Source: Chara braunii
Lineage: Eukaryota; Streptophyta; Charophyceae; Charales; Characeae
Reading direction: 5' to 3'
Assembly (NCBI GenBank): GCA_003427395.1
Contig: BFEA01000174.1
Location: 2,298,640 to 2,327,361 of the forward strand
Length of the DNA: 28,722 nucleotides
Translations under genes and position numbers: made by a program
Shown here: piece after piece, positions 10,600-18,329 of the stretch
How the letters are laid out: each line of letters opens with the position of its first letter
How positions within the stretch are numbered: position 1 is the stretch's first letter
Notes under the pieces: generated by a model
The model's input: only the letters and a program-made list of their open reading frames with translations
What the model was told of the DNA's origin: nothing
Databases searched by the model: none

Positions 10600-11050
10600 T
10601 ACTTGCTGCTCCCTTTTGGGTTCCGAATGAGTGGGCACCATGCTATGATATGCCCAGCAGTGCCACACTTGAGGCACTGCCTGTTATTCATTCGGTCCTG
10701 CCACTCCTCTCGAGTGAGTCCCATCTTTTTGCAAGGCTTGCCGGCTGCAATGTCGGGGTGCTCAGGAAAGGAGCGTTGCCTCTTCTTCTAGTTTCATGGA
10801 TTGGTGTCACCCTTGTTGGCCACCACAACAATGACGTCACCCTTTCCTGACTCACTGTTGACATTACCTCCTCCCTGGGCCTCGTCAAGTGGCAATTTCT
10901 CCATGGTGTCGTCATCGAGGACGACAAGCATGTGGTCCTGTCGTTTTTGCCACCACAGGACACGCTTACCGTACCCGCCAACGGGACCATTCTTTACTGG
11001 CCCATTCTCCTATATCCTCGAAGCCAGCAGCATTGGTTTCAGACAATATC
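10600..11050 (-). pseudogene. Element A: Gag C-terminus with CCHC zinc knuckle
   Basis: At 10635-10676 the minus strand encodes CLKCGTAGHIIAWC, an intact C-x2-C-x4-H-x4-C nucleocapsid zinc knuckle preceded by EEWQDRMNNRQ. Further upstream in the same direction an acidic segment (LDDDTMEKLPLDEAQ) looks like Gag linker. In-frame stops lie between the two. The knuckle is not in frame with the protease. The Gag core present in element B has no counterpart here, so the element is 5' truncated. Confidence 0.75.
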
Positions 11051-11394
11051 CACTACAGGAGCAATCAATGTTGGTCAGGGGTCCTTCGACCATATGGAAG
11101 GAAGCATGTGTTTGTAATTATGATGTATTGTCCTTTTGACTTGCCGGTGGAGTAGGAACCGGACTGATGCTCCCCAGAATGGAAAAGGAGCCTGGGCTCA
11201 ACTTATTTTCAATTGTTCTTTTTTTACATCAACAGCTATTGGCTTACATTTTTATCCAAGGTTCAGTTTTGCAAAAAAAAAAAAAAAAAAAACCATAAAA
11301 CCCGAACAGGCAAATGAACTTAATAGACTGATTTTTGCAAATGGACTGAAACCGGCCCTTGAGATGATGGGCAGGGGGACAGTCGGGAGGCAAG
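11051..11394. other. Junction DNA between element A and the LINE, with an A20 run
   Basis: A run of 20 A occupies 11273-11292 on the plus strand. It could be the poly(A) tail of a small retroposon inserted in the plus direction, or a simple repeat. No coding motif was recognised. Confidence 0.5.
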
Positions 11395-12560
11395 GGGACT
11401 AGGAAACTTTCTGAGGACAATCATTGTATCTCTACTGCACAAAAATGAAAATAATAAGGACCTAAAAAATCCAGACCAATATTGCTCCTATCCGTATCCT
11501 ACAAGATACTTGCTAAGGCCTTGGCTAACATAATCCTTGATCTGACTGATTAATGTTTCTATGTAGACCAGGTTGGCTTCACCCTAGCGGATACATATCG
11601 GATAACATGATGTCACTAAACGTGGTCTCTAAAAGATACCAAAAAAGAAATGCAAGTGGTAATCGTATTCGACTTTGAGTAAGCATATGACCACGTGGAT
11701 TGGAACTTTCTGCACAATTGTATGGAGAAGATAGGGGTTGGGGCCTACTTCAGGAAGTGGGTGAGAATTCTACAGAATGATGCCTCTGTAAGTGCTCAAG
11801 TTAAGAGGTTCGTCTCAAAATGGTACCCAGTTCCCAATCTGTTCGCCAAGGAGACCCCGCCTTTTCATCATGGAAGCAATTGCCTCTTTCATAAGGCAAT
11901 CGACAAGCTAGCCATCCAAAACCATAACCCTCTCTATCACCCTGCCAATGGCACTCATGTTGGCTGATGGCCTCAATGTCTGATGAGAGCTACAAATTCT
12001 TCCTTTCAAGCTTTAGTTTAAGCTATGGAAGCCTTCGGATTGGCCTCTGAAATTGGGGTTAACTGGGCTAAAACCATAGGTTGGTGGTAAGCAGGGGATA
12101 CCCCCCTCCCCCCTCCAACCAAGAGTACCTGACCAGATGACCTGGACTAGAGAAGAAATGTTGTGCTGTCTAGGCATAATGGTGAACAAGGAGGGTAAAT
12201 GTTTGGGGATGAGTCAAGCTCAATATCCAAGGTGAGGCAGTCCCTAGTCATGAACACTCGGTTTTCTCAACCTTGTTGTATATGCCCTCTATATGGTCCC
12301 CCCATGGTGCGCTATGAAGGCACTCAATGGTGAGATGCTTCTTATGGACATGTGACCCAAACGAGGAGCTGTGTATCAACAAGGTTGCCTGGCACTGCGT
12401 CACTAGAAAACCACAAAATGGTGGCCTTGTCACCCTCTAGATGAAATGGCTGGTCAAGTTGCAGCGTCGTCCATCCCTCCCCTGGGTCAAAATGGCCCTG
12501 AACAGTACTAGGAAGCTCGTACCTATACAAATGCCAGCTAATATGGAACCAATATTCTTG
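11395..12560 (+). mobile_element. LINE (non-LTR retrotransposon) reverse transcriptase fragment, decayed
   Basis: In order, the plus strand encodes IIVSLLHKNEN, SRPILLLSVSYKILAKALAN (about 11475-11535), QVGFT, and VVIVFDFE-stop-AYDHVDWNF. The last is motif A with its catalytic Asp at 11671-11673 and a TAA at 11680-11682 where the family has Lys. Then come a long KWVRILQNDAS segment, a degenerate catalytic box read as LADG (11961-11972) instead of A-D-D, FGLASEIGVNWAKT, and a C-terminal GGLVTLQMKWLVKLQR segment. These are the hallmarks of plant L1-type LINE polymerases. At least two frameshifts and several stops break it. No endonuclease domain was found, so the copy is 5' truncated as is usual for LINEs. 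It lies opposite in strand to the gypsy pieces on both sides. Confidence 0.85.
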
Positions 12561-12574
12561 ATAATGGCTAGAGA

Positions 12575-13075
12575 ATGGTCAATGAAAAGAGGCCAACCTG
12601 GACACTCACCCAACTCTCAGAAGACGTCCCTGACCAGAGGCACTCTTGCCTTGGCCGACACAGGAATGAACGCATACTTAGTGAATCGGTCAACACAAAC
12701 CATGACCTGTTTCATCCTGCGAGGGGTTGTCTTGCCGAGGTCAGTAAAGTCAATCGACACTCACTCATCACGACCGTGTGGGATAGGCAATGGTTGGAGA
12801 AATCTCGTGAGAGGTCGCTTGTGGACCTTGTTGGGGCTGCATAAGTCCTCATAAACCCAAAATGCCCACGAGCATTATGCCTCTCTACAATGAGACGACT
12901 CTGAATCTTGTTCTCATCGGGGATGCACAAACGTTATTCCACCTTGCTGATCATGTACATCAAGACTGAGGTTAGGGCATGCTCTGGCTCCGAATGAGGG
13001 TCAATTTGCAGATTCCTGACGATGGAACCGAAAACTTGGTCCTGCGGCAACGCATTTGTATTAGAGGACATATAC
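12575..13075 (-). mobile_element. Ty3/gypsy fragment C2: integrase N-terminus and start of core
   Basis: The minus strand encodes the zinc-binding region (RLCIPDENKIQ, VERHNARGHFGFMRTYAA). After an apparent deletion of about 30 codons and a frame change it continues with VSIDFTDLGKT and VMVCVDRFTKYAFIP, the start of the integrase core with its first catalytic Asp. The piece stops near 12575, where LINE-like sequence begins. Its left half duplicates the equivalent part of C1 at about 275 bp offset, but the two differ at roughly one base in five by eye. They are therefore more likely two element copies than a recent tandem duplication. Confidence 0.78.
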
Positions 13076-13091
13076 TTTCAATTACCTCCAT

Positions 13092-13385
13092 TTAGAAGTG
13101 TTGGACCAGGGCCGCATAAGTCTTCATAAACCCAAAATGTCCACGAGCATCATGCCTCTCTACAATGAGTCGAGTCTTAATCTTGTGGTCATCAGGGATA
13201 CATAAATGTTCTTCTGCCTCGTTGATCGTGTACAGCAAGCCTGAGGTCAGGCCATACCCTGGCTTTGAATAGGACCCATTTGCAAATTCCTGACGATGGG
13301 ATCGAAGACTAGGTACTGCGGTGAAGCATTTGCTATGGTCTCCTTCATGGAATCCCCGAAAGGAGTAAGAATGTAGAATGGCCAC
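13092..13385 (-). pseudogene. Element C1: integrase zinc-binding region
   Basis: The product contains GLLYTINEAEEHLCIPDD, then RLIVERHDARGHFGFMKTYAALVQHF, the His-x3-His half of the HHCC zinc finger. A stop follows at the left end where the Cys half would come. The upstream part of this frame shifts register relative to the RNase H tail. Confidence 0.75.
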
Positions 13386-13439
13386 AAAGGTATCAGGTCT
13401 ATGAGAAAGTGCATCTCGGACTCTGTTCTACTAACCTTT

Positions 13440-13719
13440 TTCGTGTTTCATTTCAAAGTCAAAGGCGTCTATGAACTGAATGTAACTACCCAATTTGTCA
13501 TTTAGCTCCCCTTGGGTCTTCATCCACTGCAAGGCCGAATGATTTGAGTAGATCTTGAAGTGTCAAGCGTGAGAAAGCCAACTGGCACTGAGAAGTCCAT
13601 TTGAAAGGGACATCCTTGGCCAGGAGGTTAGTCAGGGGAGTGGCAATGGAAGAGAAGTTCTCAATGAACTTCTTGTAGTAAGAAGCCAGTCGCATGGGGC
13701 TGAGGCTCTTCTCGGACAA
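13440..13719 (-). pseudogene. Element C1: RT thumb joined to RNase H remnant by a deletion
   Basis: The thumb (LASYYKKFIENFSSIATPLTNL, read here as 13719 leftwards) runs to QLAFSRL and then, at about 13565, joins directly to HFKIYSNHSALQWMKTQ in another frame. The first two-thirds of RNase H, with the TDAS Asp and the ERE Glu, are missing: about 100 codons compared with element B. The remaining catalytic position reads YSNH where elements A and B have YSDH, so Asp has become Asn. Confidence 0.78.
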
Positions 13720-13876
13720 CCGCTACTTTGGAAGCTTCAGGGGCCAAGCCCTCTGTAGAGATGACATGACCCAAATATAAGAGAGAAGAAACCCTAAAGG
13801 CCCACTTCTCTTTGTTAATCTTATACTGGTGGTCTCTCAAGACTTGTAGAACCTTCTTAATATGTCCTGTGTTCCT

Positions 13877-14316
13877 TCACAGACTGCTGAATACTAGGAA
13901 GCGATCAAGGAAGAGTTTGAAAATCCTGTTCATTTCGGTTTGGAAGGTTCCAGATGCGTTGCAAAATCCACACGGCATAACCAGGTGTTCGTAGGTGCCA
14001 CACGTGGTCTTGAAGGCTGTCTTGTGGACATCCTCTTCAGCCATCTTGATCTGATGATAATTTGACTTCAGATCGATTTTGTTGAAGACCTTGCGACCTT
14101 GCACCATGTCCAGGACATCATTGATCCTAGGCAAGGGCTCATAGTCCTAGTGATCTTATTGAGACCTCTATAGTCAATGCACATCCCGAGTTCCCCATTC
14201 CCCTTTGGAACAAAGAGGACTGGTGCCCCGAACTCAAATGAGCTAGGCTCGATCCAACCCTTCTCAGTTAGGGACTCTGACTGCTTGCTGAGTTCATCCA
14301 ACTCGAAAGGGGGCAT
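13877..14316 (-). pseudogene. Element C1: RT fingers and palm, catalytic YLDD box deleted
   Basis: The fingers (14068-14316) and palm (13877-14134) are in different frames. The palm keeps NKIDLKSNYHQIKMAEED and VMPCGFCNASGTFQTEMN, with Cys and Ser in place of the usual Phe and Pro. At 13889-13897 FLDRFLV is followed at once by FSS, where the family has about seven further residues containing the YLDD catalytic box. The loss is in frame, about 21 bp, centred at about 13892. Homologous sequence resumes immediately after (GHIKKVLQVLRDHQYKINKEK). Confidence 0.82.
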
Positions 14317-14447
14317 CCTGTAGACTTCCTTCGGACATGAGTTCAGGACTCTGACTGATTCCCGAGTTCATCCAACCGAAAAGGGGCATGCTGTAGACTC
14401 TGACTGCTTCCTGAGTTCATCCAGCTCGAAAGGGGGCATCTTGTAGA
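14272..14447. repeat. Three direct copies of a 52-54-bp piece of RT coding sequence
   Basis: Copies at 14272-14325, 14346-14398 and 14396-14447 share GACTCTGACTG, GAGTTCATCCA and GGGGCAT blocks. Copy 1 is part of the C1 fingers domain (PPFELDEL region). A 20-bp spacer separates copies 1 and 2; copies 2 and 3 overlap by three bases. Confidence 0.85.
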
Positions 14448-14473
14448 ACTCAGGAAGCAGTCAGAGTCTACAG
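14391..14473. repeat. Perfect 28-bp inverted repeat with 27-nt loop
   Basis: The left arm (14391-14418) begins CTGTAGACTCTGACTG and the right arm (14446-14473) is its exact reverse complement over all 28 bases. The loop is 14419-14445. The left arm is part of the third copy of the triplicated RT segment, so the right arm is an inverted duplicate of element C1 sequence. C1 homology ends here. Confidence 0.93.
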
Positions 14474-15900
14474 GATGGAGGGCAGAAGGCTACTTACCTA
14501 AGACAAAAGACTACTCCAACAAGAAGGCACCGACCCGGCTTCCCTCAGACATCTAGACGTTGGCCCAGACATCCAGACGTGGACTGTCTGGGCTGGGATC
14601 GGGACGTCCAGATTGTAACTTTCCTTTGTCAAGTTGACGGCTGACTTGATGTGGGTTCTGCACATCAGAAACTAGATTGCCTTTTGTCCGAGGGAAGTGT
14701 GTTGTGTGGCTTTAATCCTTGCCTCACCCAAGCTAGTCCGTGAAGGGGTGGACGTGGCTGATGCTGCTGGCTCGCTCGTTGGAGGAGCCGGCGGTTGTGT
14801 GTAAGACAGGGCCATGTTAACGTTCTGAATTGTCAGCAAGTGAGTCGCTGTAATGTTTTTTTGGGTCTTTTTGGTTTTCCCCCTTTTATGTTGTAAGTTT
14901 TGTTTATGTTGTTCTGTTTCGTTGGTCTACTGTCATGCCCCTCGAAATGTATTTTGTTTCATTCATTAGGCCCCCTGGTGACTCTGTTTCACCCTATCAT
15001 CCTCCCGTTCAACCCTTTCCCTAGGCCAAGCCTTCTTTTTCTTCTCCTTCCTTTGTGGAGTCCACGTCTCTCTCCTCAGCGGTTGATGCTTAAAATCATT
15101 CTCATTCTCGTTGTGAAAGCACGGCTGAGATTGTCTGTGAGCATCATCTCACTTGGTTGCTCCTCCCTGGTGGTCAGCGGCAGGTCGCTCCCTTCACTCA
15201 TGCAGGCCTTCTCTACACTCTTCGCGTCCAAGGATGCTGTGGATCCTTGATCGTCGTTGTCCCCTGCTGGTGGTGGCGCTGATATCTGTCTCACCCGGAG
15301 CTTGTGGTCGCTGGCTCCGTGAGGGTGATGCTGTGAACCTCCTTTTTGCTGCTTGGAAGCATACTGGCTTGACCCATCGCTGGTGGGAGTATGGCCCTAG
15401 GAGGGTTCCCTCCTATGCCGCTGGGTCCTTGCTAGCGATGGTCGTGGTGTTCACCAATCATGCTTGGGTGCGTCAGCCAGGGATTGCGGCGGTACTCCTG
15501 GCCCCACCCACGATGGCGGCGGTGCCCCCAGTTGAGTTGACCGCTCCCTGGTGGCACACCAGTCTACGACGTTGTTTCGTGTTGACGGCAATTGAAGTCG
15601 CGCGGGCCGGTGTGGCTACACTAATCAGTTGGCGCAGAGCGCAATCAATCCCCTAATCCAGAAATTTCATCTGGCCGGCAATGTATACCTCTAGCATGGG
15701 CCAGTCTGTTTGGTACAAGGCCTTGTCAAAGGAGAGAGGCTTCAGCACCACAGAACTTGTTTTTAACCTTCTTCCCTTATACTACCTTTAAGGGAATAGC
15801 GGGTCTGGCGTCACGCTCCCGCCAGGCCCGGCTGCCACTCTTGGGAACGAGTCGGGGACACCAGGGATGGGCCTGGCAGACACCCGGGGCGTCGTTTTTT
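14474..15900. other. Non-coding or unrecognised DNA
   Basis: Contains a near-continuous hairpin at 14563-14593. A plus-strand frame of 167 codons (15153-15656) and a minus-strand frame of 72 codons (15076-15294) are open, but neither shows a known motif and both are in GC-rich sequence. A T-rich tract precedes the repeats to the right. Confidence 0.45.
14563..14593. repeat. Hairpin with a 13-bp stem and one bulge
   Basis: GCCCAGACATCCA (14563-14575) pairs with TGGA-C-TGTCTGGGC (14580-14593), with a single bulged C at 14584 and a GACG loop. A related CAGACATCTAGACGT motif lies 20 bp to the left (14546-14560), making a short direct repeat as well. Confidence 0.75.
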
Positions 15901-16491
15901 TTTTCCTCTTTTGGCTCGCGCGTGGCGTGGTCGGATCTGTAGCGTGGCTCCAGAAGTTTCTCGCGTCCGACGCCGCGACGTGGGTAGATACACCGGTCGT
16001 TCGTATGAGACTGAATTCTGCTCCGGAACATGGGGAGATACACAGGTTCCCTTTTGTTCGTTTGTTTCGTTTCTTTTTTTTTTTTGTCGTTTTGCCAGTT
16101 TCCTTTTGTTCGTTTCTTTCCTTTTCTTTCTTTTTTCTGTTGTTTTGCGGGTTTGCTTTTGTCCCGCCCGTTGTTTTCGTTTTGGCCTGAGGGCCTCGCT
16201 GCACTGCTCTCCAAATGTGCAAATGAGACTGAATCCACTGCTAGAACACGGAGAAATACATTGCCATCTTTTTTGTCTTTTGCGCACATGGAGAGTACCA
16301 AGCGTTTTTCCTTTTTTTTGTCGTTTTGCAGACCCTCCATCGGGGAAGTTCGTTTAGCATGGATCCTGCGCAAGGATCACATTTGCAAATCGAGGGGGAC
16401 GTCGCACAGCTGCGAGTTCACGCACAGCACCTGTGGCGCACGTGTTGCTTTTCCGTGTCCCACAAAGGCGGTGGGGACGAACGGGATGAGC
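15901..16491. repeat. T-rich region with a diverged direct repeat about 218 bp apart
   Basis: The motif ATGAGACTGAAT, then a block like GAACAYGGRGA-ATACA, then a T-rich run, appears at 16005-16064 and again at 16223-16282. Both copies lead into TTTTTTGTCGTTTTGC-type tracts. A partial third copy of the ATACA block lies at about 15985. Frames crossing it on both strands are repeat by-products. Confidence 0.65.
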
Positions 16492-16617
16492 GGGAGGGGG
16501 GGGATGGGAGGGTGAGGACCAGGGCAGTGGCCGGGGGGAGGGGCAACGCGAGGAGCAATAGAGGGACCAGCGGGAGGAGGAGGAACGGGATGAGAAGAGG
16601 GGGGGGGAGGGGAGGGG
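16492..16617 (+). other. G-rich tract with G-quadruplex potential
   Basis: Runs such as GGGAGGGGGGGGATGGGAGG (from 16492) and a G9-A-G4-A-G4 cluster at 16599-16617 each supply four or more G-tracts within about 20 nt on the plus strand. The intervening sequence is purine-rich (GGGAGGAGGAGG). Confidence 0.75.
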
Positions 16618-17004
16618 AGCAGCAGGGAGGCACCGCAGAGGGAGCAGTGGGCAAAGAGTAGGTCTGCCGTGGGCGTGGCCGAGGTGACCATACTCAGAGA
16701 GTTGATTTCCACGGGCCTGGCTGCATGCCGTGGGCGTAGCTTTTTTTTTCTGTAATGACCCGCCAAAAACACAGACTGAGAACACTGCTGATTTCTGGGA
16801 TTTGCCACTGGAATGAATGCCTTGCTGAGATTCCCGCATTCTGCTGTGGTTTCCAAGTCTGTGTGTGTGTGTGCCTGCTGGTTTGCATGCCTGTCTGAGT
16901 GCTTGTCGGTTGAGTGTGTCTGTGACCCGCAAGGGTACTTGTTGGTTGCAAGGCCCCGCAGGGCCGGTACTTACCTGTGGCCGTGACTTTGAGGGTTGCA
17001 GGGG

Positions 17005-17190
17005 GGTAACACTAGAGTAGCGGGGGTAGGTCCGCGACACTTAGAGCAGGGGGAAAAACACTCAAGTAGCAGGTAGGCCGGTACCACTCAAGTAGTGGTA
17101 GGAATGTCGGGTAGCAGAAGAAGACGAAAAGTTGCCATTTTTAGAGGCCCAGTAGCGGTAGGATAGAGGTAGGCCGGTATCAGTCCAAGT
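17005..17190. repeat. Short interspersed CACTCAAGTAG / GGTAGGCCGG repeats
   Basis: Variants of ACACTCAAGTAG are seen at about 17009, 17058, 17085 and 17178. GGTAGGCCGGTA occurs at about 17072 and 17168, with a variant near 17311. Spacing is irregular. Confidence 0.6.
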
Positions 17191-17645
17191 AGCCTGAGTC
17201 TAGGGCCTGTCCGGACGATAGCAGAGCCTGTAATGATGTTTCCCTCCGAAAGGGAGGAGGTACCGATTGCTGGGAGGCCGCTCGGCCTAGGAAGTCACCG
17301 CCCAGGAGGCCGGTAGGCCGCTATATCTCCAGGAAGAGCAAAGAGCTCTTCCTCATTTGCGATGTGCAAGGATTGGCGACATGCTGCTGGAGCACAGCGC
17401 TGGCTGATACAGCGCTTCTTGGAGGTGAAGGGAAGCTGGAGCTCAGCCTGGCTATGGCGAGCAGTCCAGCCTGAGGAGGAGGAAGAAGGGGGCGAAGGAG
17501 GAGAGTGGCGAGGCACCTACCTGGCTATGGTGGACACCGTCTTCATCACCTTGTTGGGCGCTGCATCTGGAAGGCCCCAGTTGGGGTAGTGCTGCACCAA
17601 GGAGGCTCGAGGCAGGGTCAGGCATGGCGGACCAGTCAGCAGCAG

Positions 17646-17727
17646 CATAGCTGCTTTGAGTTGTCCTTTGGACAGGAGTGCAGCGCCATAGCTGCTGTGA
17701 GTTGTCCTTTGGACAGGAGGGCAGGGC
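17646..17727. repeat. Two tandem copies of a 41-bp unit
   Basis: Copies at 17646-17686 and 17687-17727 differ at only a few bases. Each contains TGTCCTTTGGACA, a small palindrome. Confidence 0.88.
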
Positions 17728-17797
17728 CCTCGTTAGTCCGCCATAGCCTATGCATGAGAGAGGAGGCAGAAGGAGGGAAGCCATATCTATGGTGGTC

Positions 17798-17816
17798 TTG
17801 TTGTTGTTGTTGTTGT
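17798..17816. repeat. (TTG)n microsatellite
   Basis: Uninterrupted TTG repeats. A (TCT)n run also lies at 17972-17991. Confidence 0.9.
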
Positions 17817-18295
17817 CGAGTCAGCAGTAAGAGGGAACTTCGGATATTGATTCTGGTTCATCCATTTATTGTTATTATTATTGTTGGGAGAAGATTAAGA
17901 TTGGCGAAGTGGAGGAGGAGGAGGAAGGTGGAGAGAGAAGGGGGAATTGTCATTGGTCTTGCTGGTGTACATCTTCTTCTTCTTCTTCTTTCTCTCTCCT
18001 CTGGTCTCTATCTCTTTGCAAGTGCTTTCATTTCTTTCGCAATTGGGTGGCATTGTCTTTCATTGTGAATTTGCACTTTGGAAATGACCAGGATCGTAAT
18101 AATTTTTTTTTTTGTTCCCCTGCTCTTAGTCCCCGCCGCAGTCGCGGCGGGCATCCTCCTTGTTTGCTTTAAGTGCATGTGGATTGATTGTGGAATAGAT
18201 CATCTACCTTGCAGCAAAATTGATAATTCGGACTGGGGAAAAATATGGAAAGAAAATTGTGTCGAGATTTTTGGGATGTAAAGGGAGCGTCACTG

Positions 18296-18329
18296 CTAAC
18301 CCCGTTCGTTGGGATGGGCATGTCCTCAG
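18296..18329 (+). other. Branch point and 3' splice acceptor of the dynein exon
   Basis: CTGCTAAC ends at 18300 and matches a yTnAy branch-point consensus. The acceptor CTCAG ends at 18329, about 30 nt downstream, a normal spacing. The exon then starts in phase 0 with GTT CAA AAG, exactly where similarity to dynein begins. Confidence 0.7.

Larger units (their letters stand above)
7019..11050 (-). mobile_element. Ty3/gypsy retrotransposon A, decayed, 5' truncated
   Basis: Read on the minus strand, the order is zinc knuckle, aspartic protease, reverse transcriptase, RNase H, integrase and a chromodomain-like end. This is the Ty3/gypsy order. The N-terminal part of Gag and the 5' LTR were not found; Gag-like sequence fades out near 11050, before an A20 run and a LINE fragment. 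Many frameshifts and stops separate the domains. The protein is clearly related to that of element B along its whole length, but is far more decayed. All gypsy elements here lie antisense to the dynein exon. Confidence 0.92.
13092..14330 (-). mobile_element. Ty3/gypsy fragment C1: reverse transcriptase to integrase start, with internal deletions
   Basis: Read on the minus strand: RT fingers ([31 protein letters not shown]), palm, thumb, RNase H remnant and the zinc-binding start of integrase. It differs from elements A and B in many positions and represents another lineage. Gag, protease and the integrase core are absent. Details are given in the sub-entries. Confidence 0.85.
16618..18295. 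other. Repeat-rich non-coding DNA, probable intron upstream of the dynein exon
   Basis: No earlier dynein exon was recognised. The stretch holds a TG run (about 16859-16872), CAAGTAG and GGTAGGCCGG repeats (about 17005-17190, again near 17311), GGAGGA tracts and trinucleotide microsatellites. Frames of 187 codons (17505-18068) and 228 codons (16354-17040, minus) are by-products of these simple repeats. Confidence 0.5.

Noticed and set aside
15153-15656. 167-codon open frame on the plus strand
   Set aside because: GC-rich sequence open in several frames. No recognisable family and no splice or start context in its favour.
16354-17040. 228-codon open frame on the minus strand
   Set aside because: It crosses the G-rich tract and a TG repeat; the product is Pro, Ser, His and Arg rich with no domain.
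17505-18068. 187-codon open frame on the plus strand
   Set aside because: It contains a Cys run from the TTG repeat and Leu and Ile runs from other microsatellites, so it is a repeat by-product.
18309-18329. Extension of the dynein coding region upstream of 18330
   Set aside because: The frame is open from a TTG, but similarity starts after the CAG acceptor at 18329 and a branch point lies upstream. These bases are read as intron.
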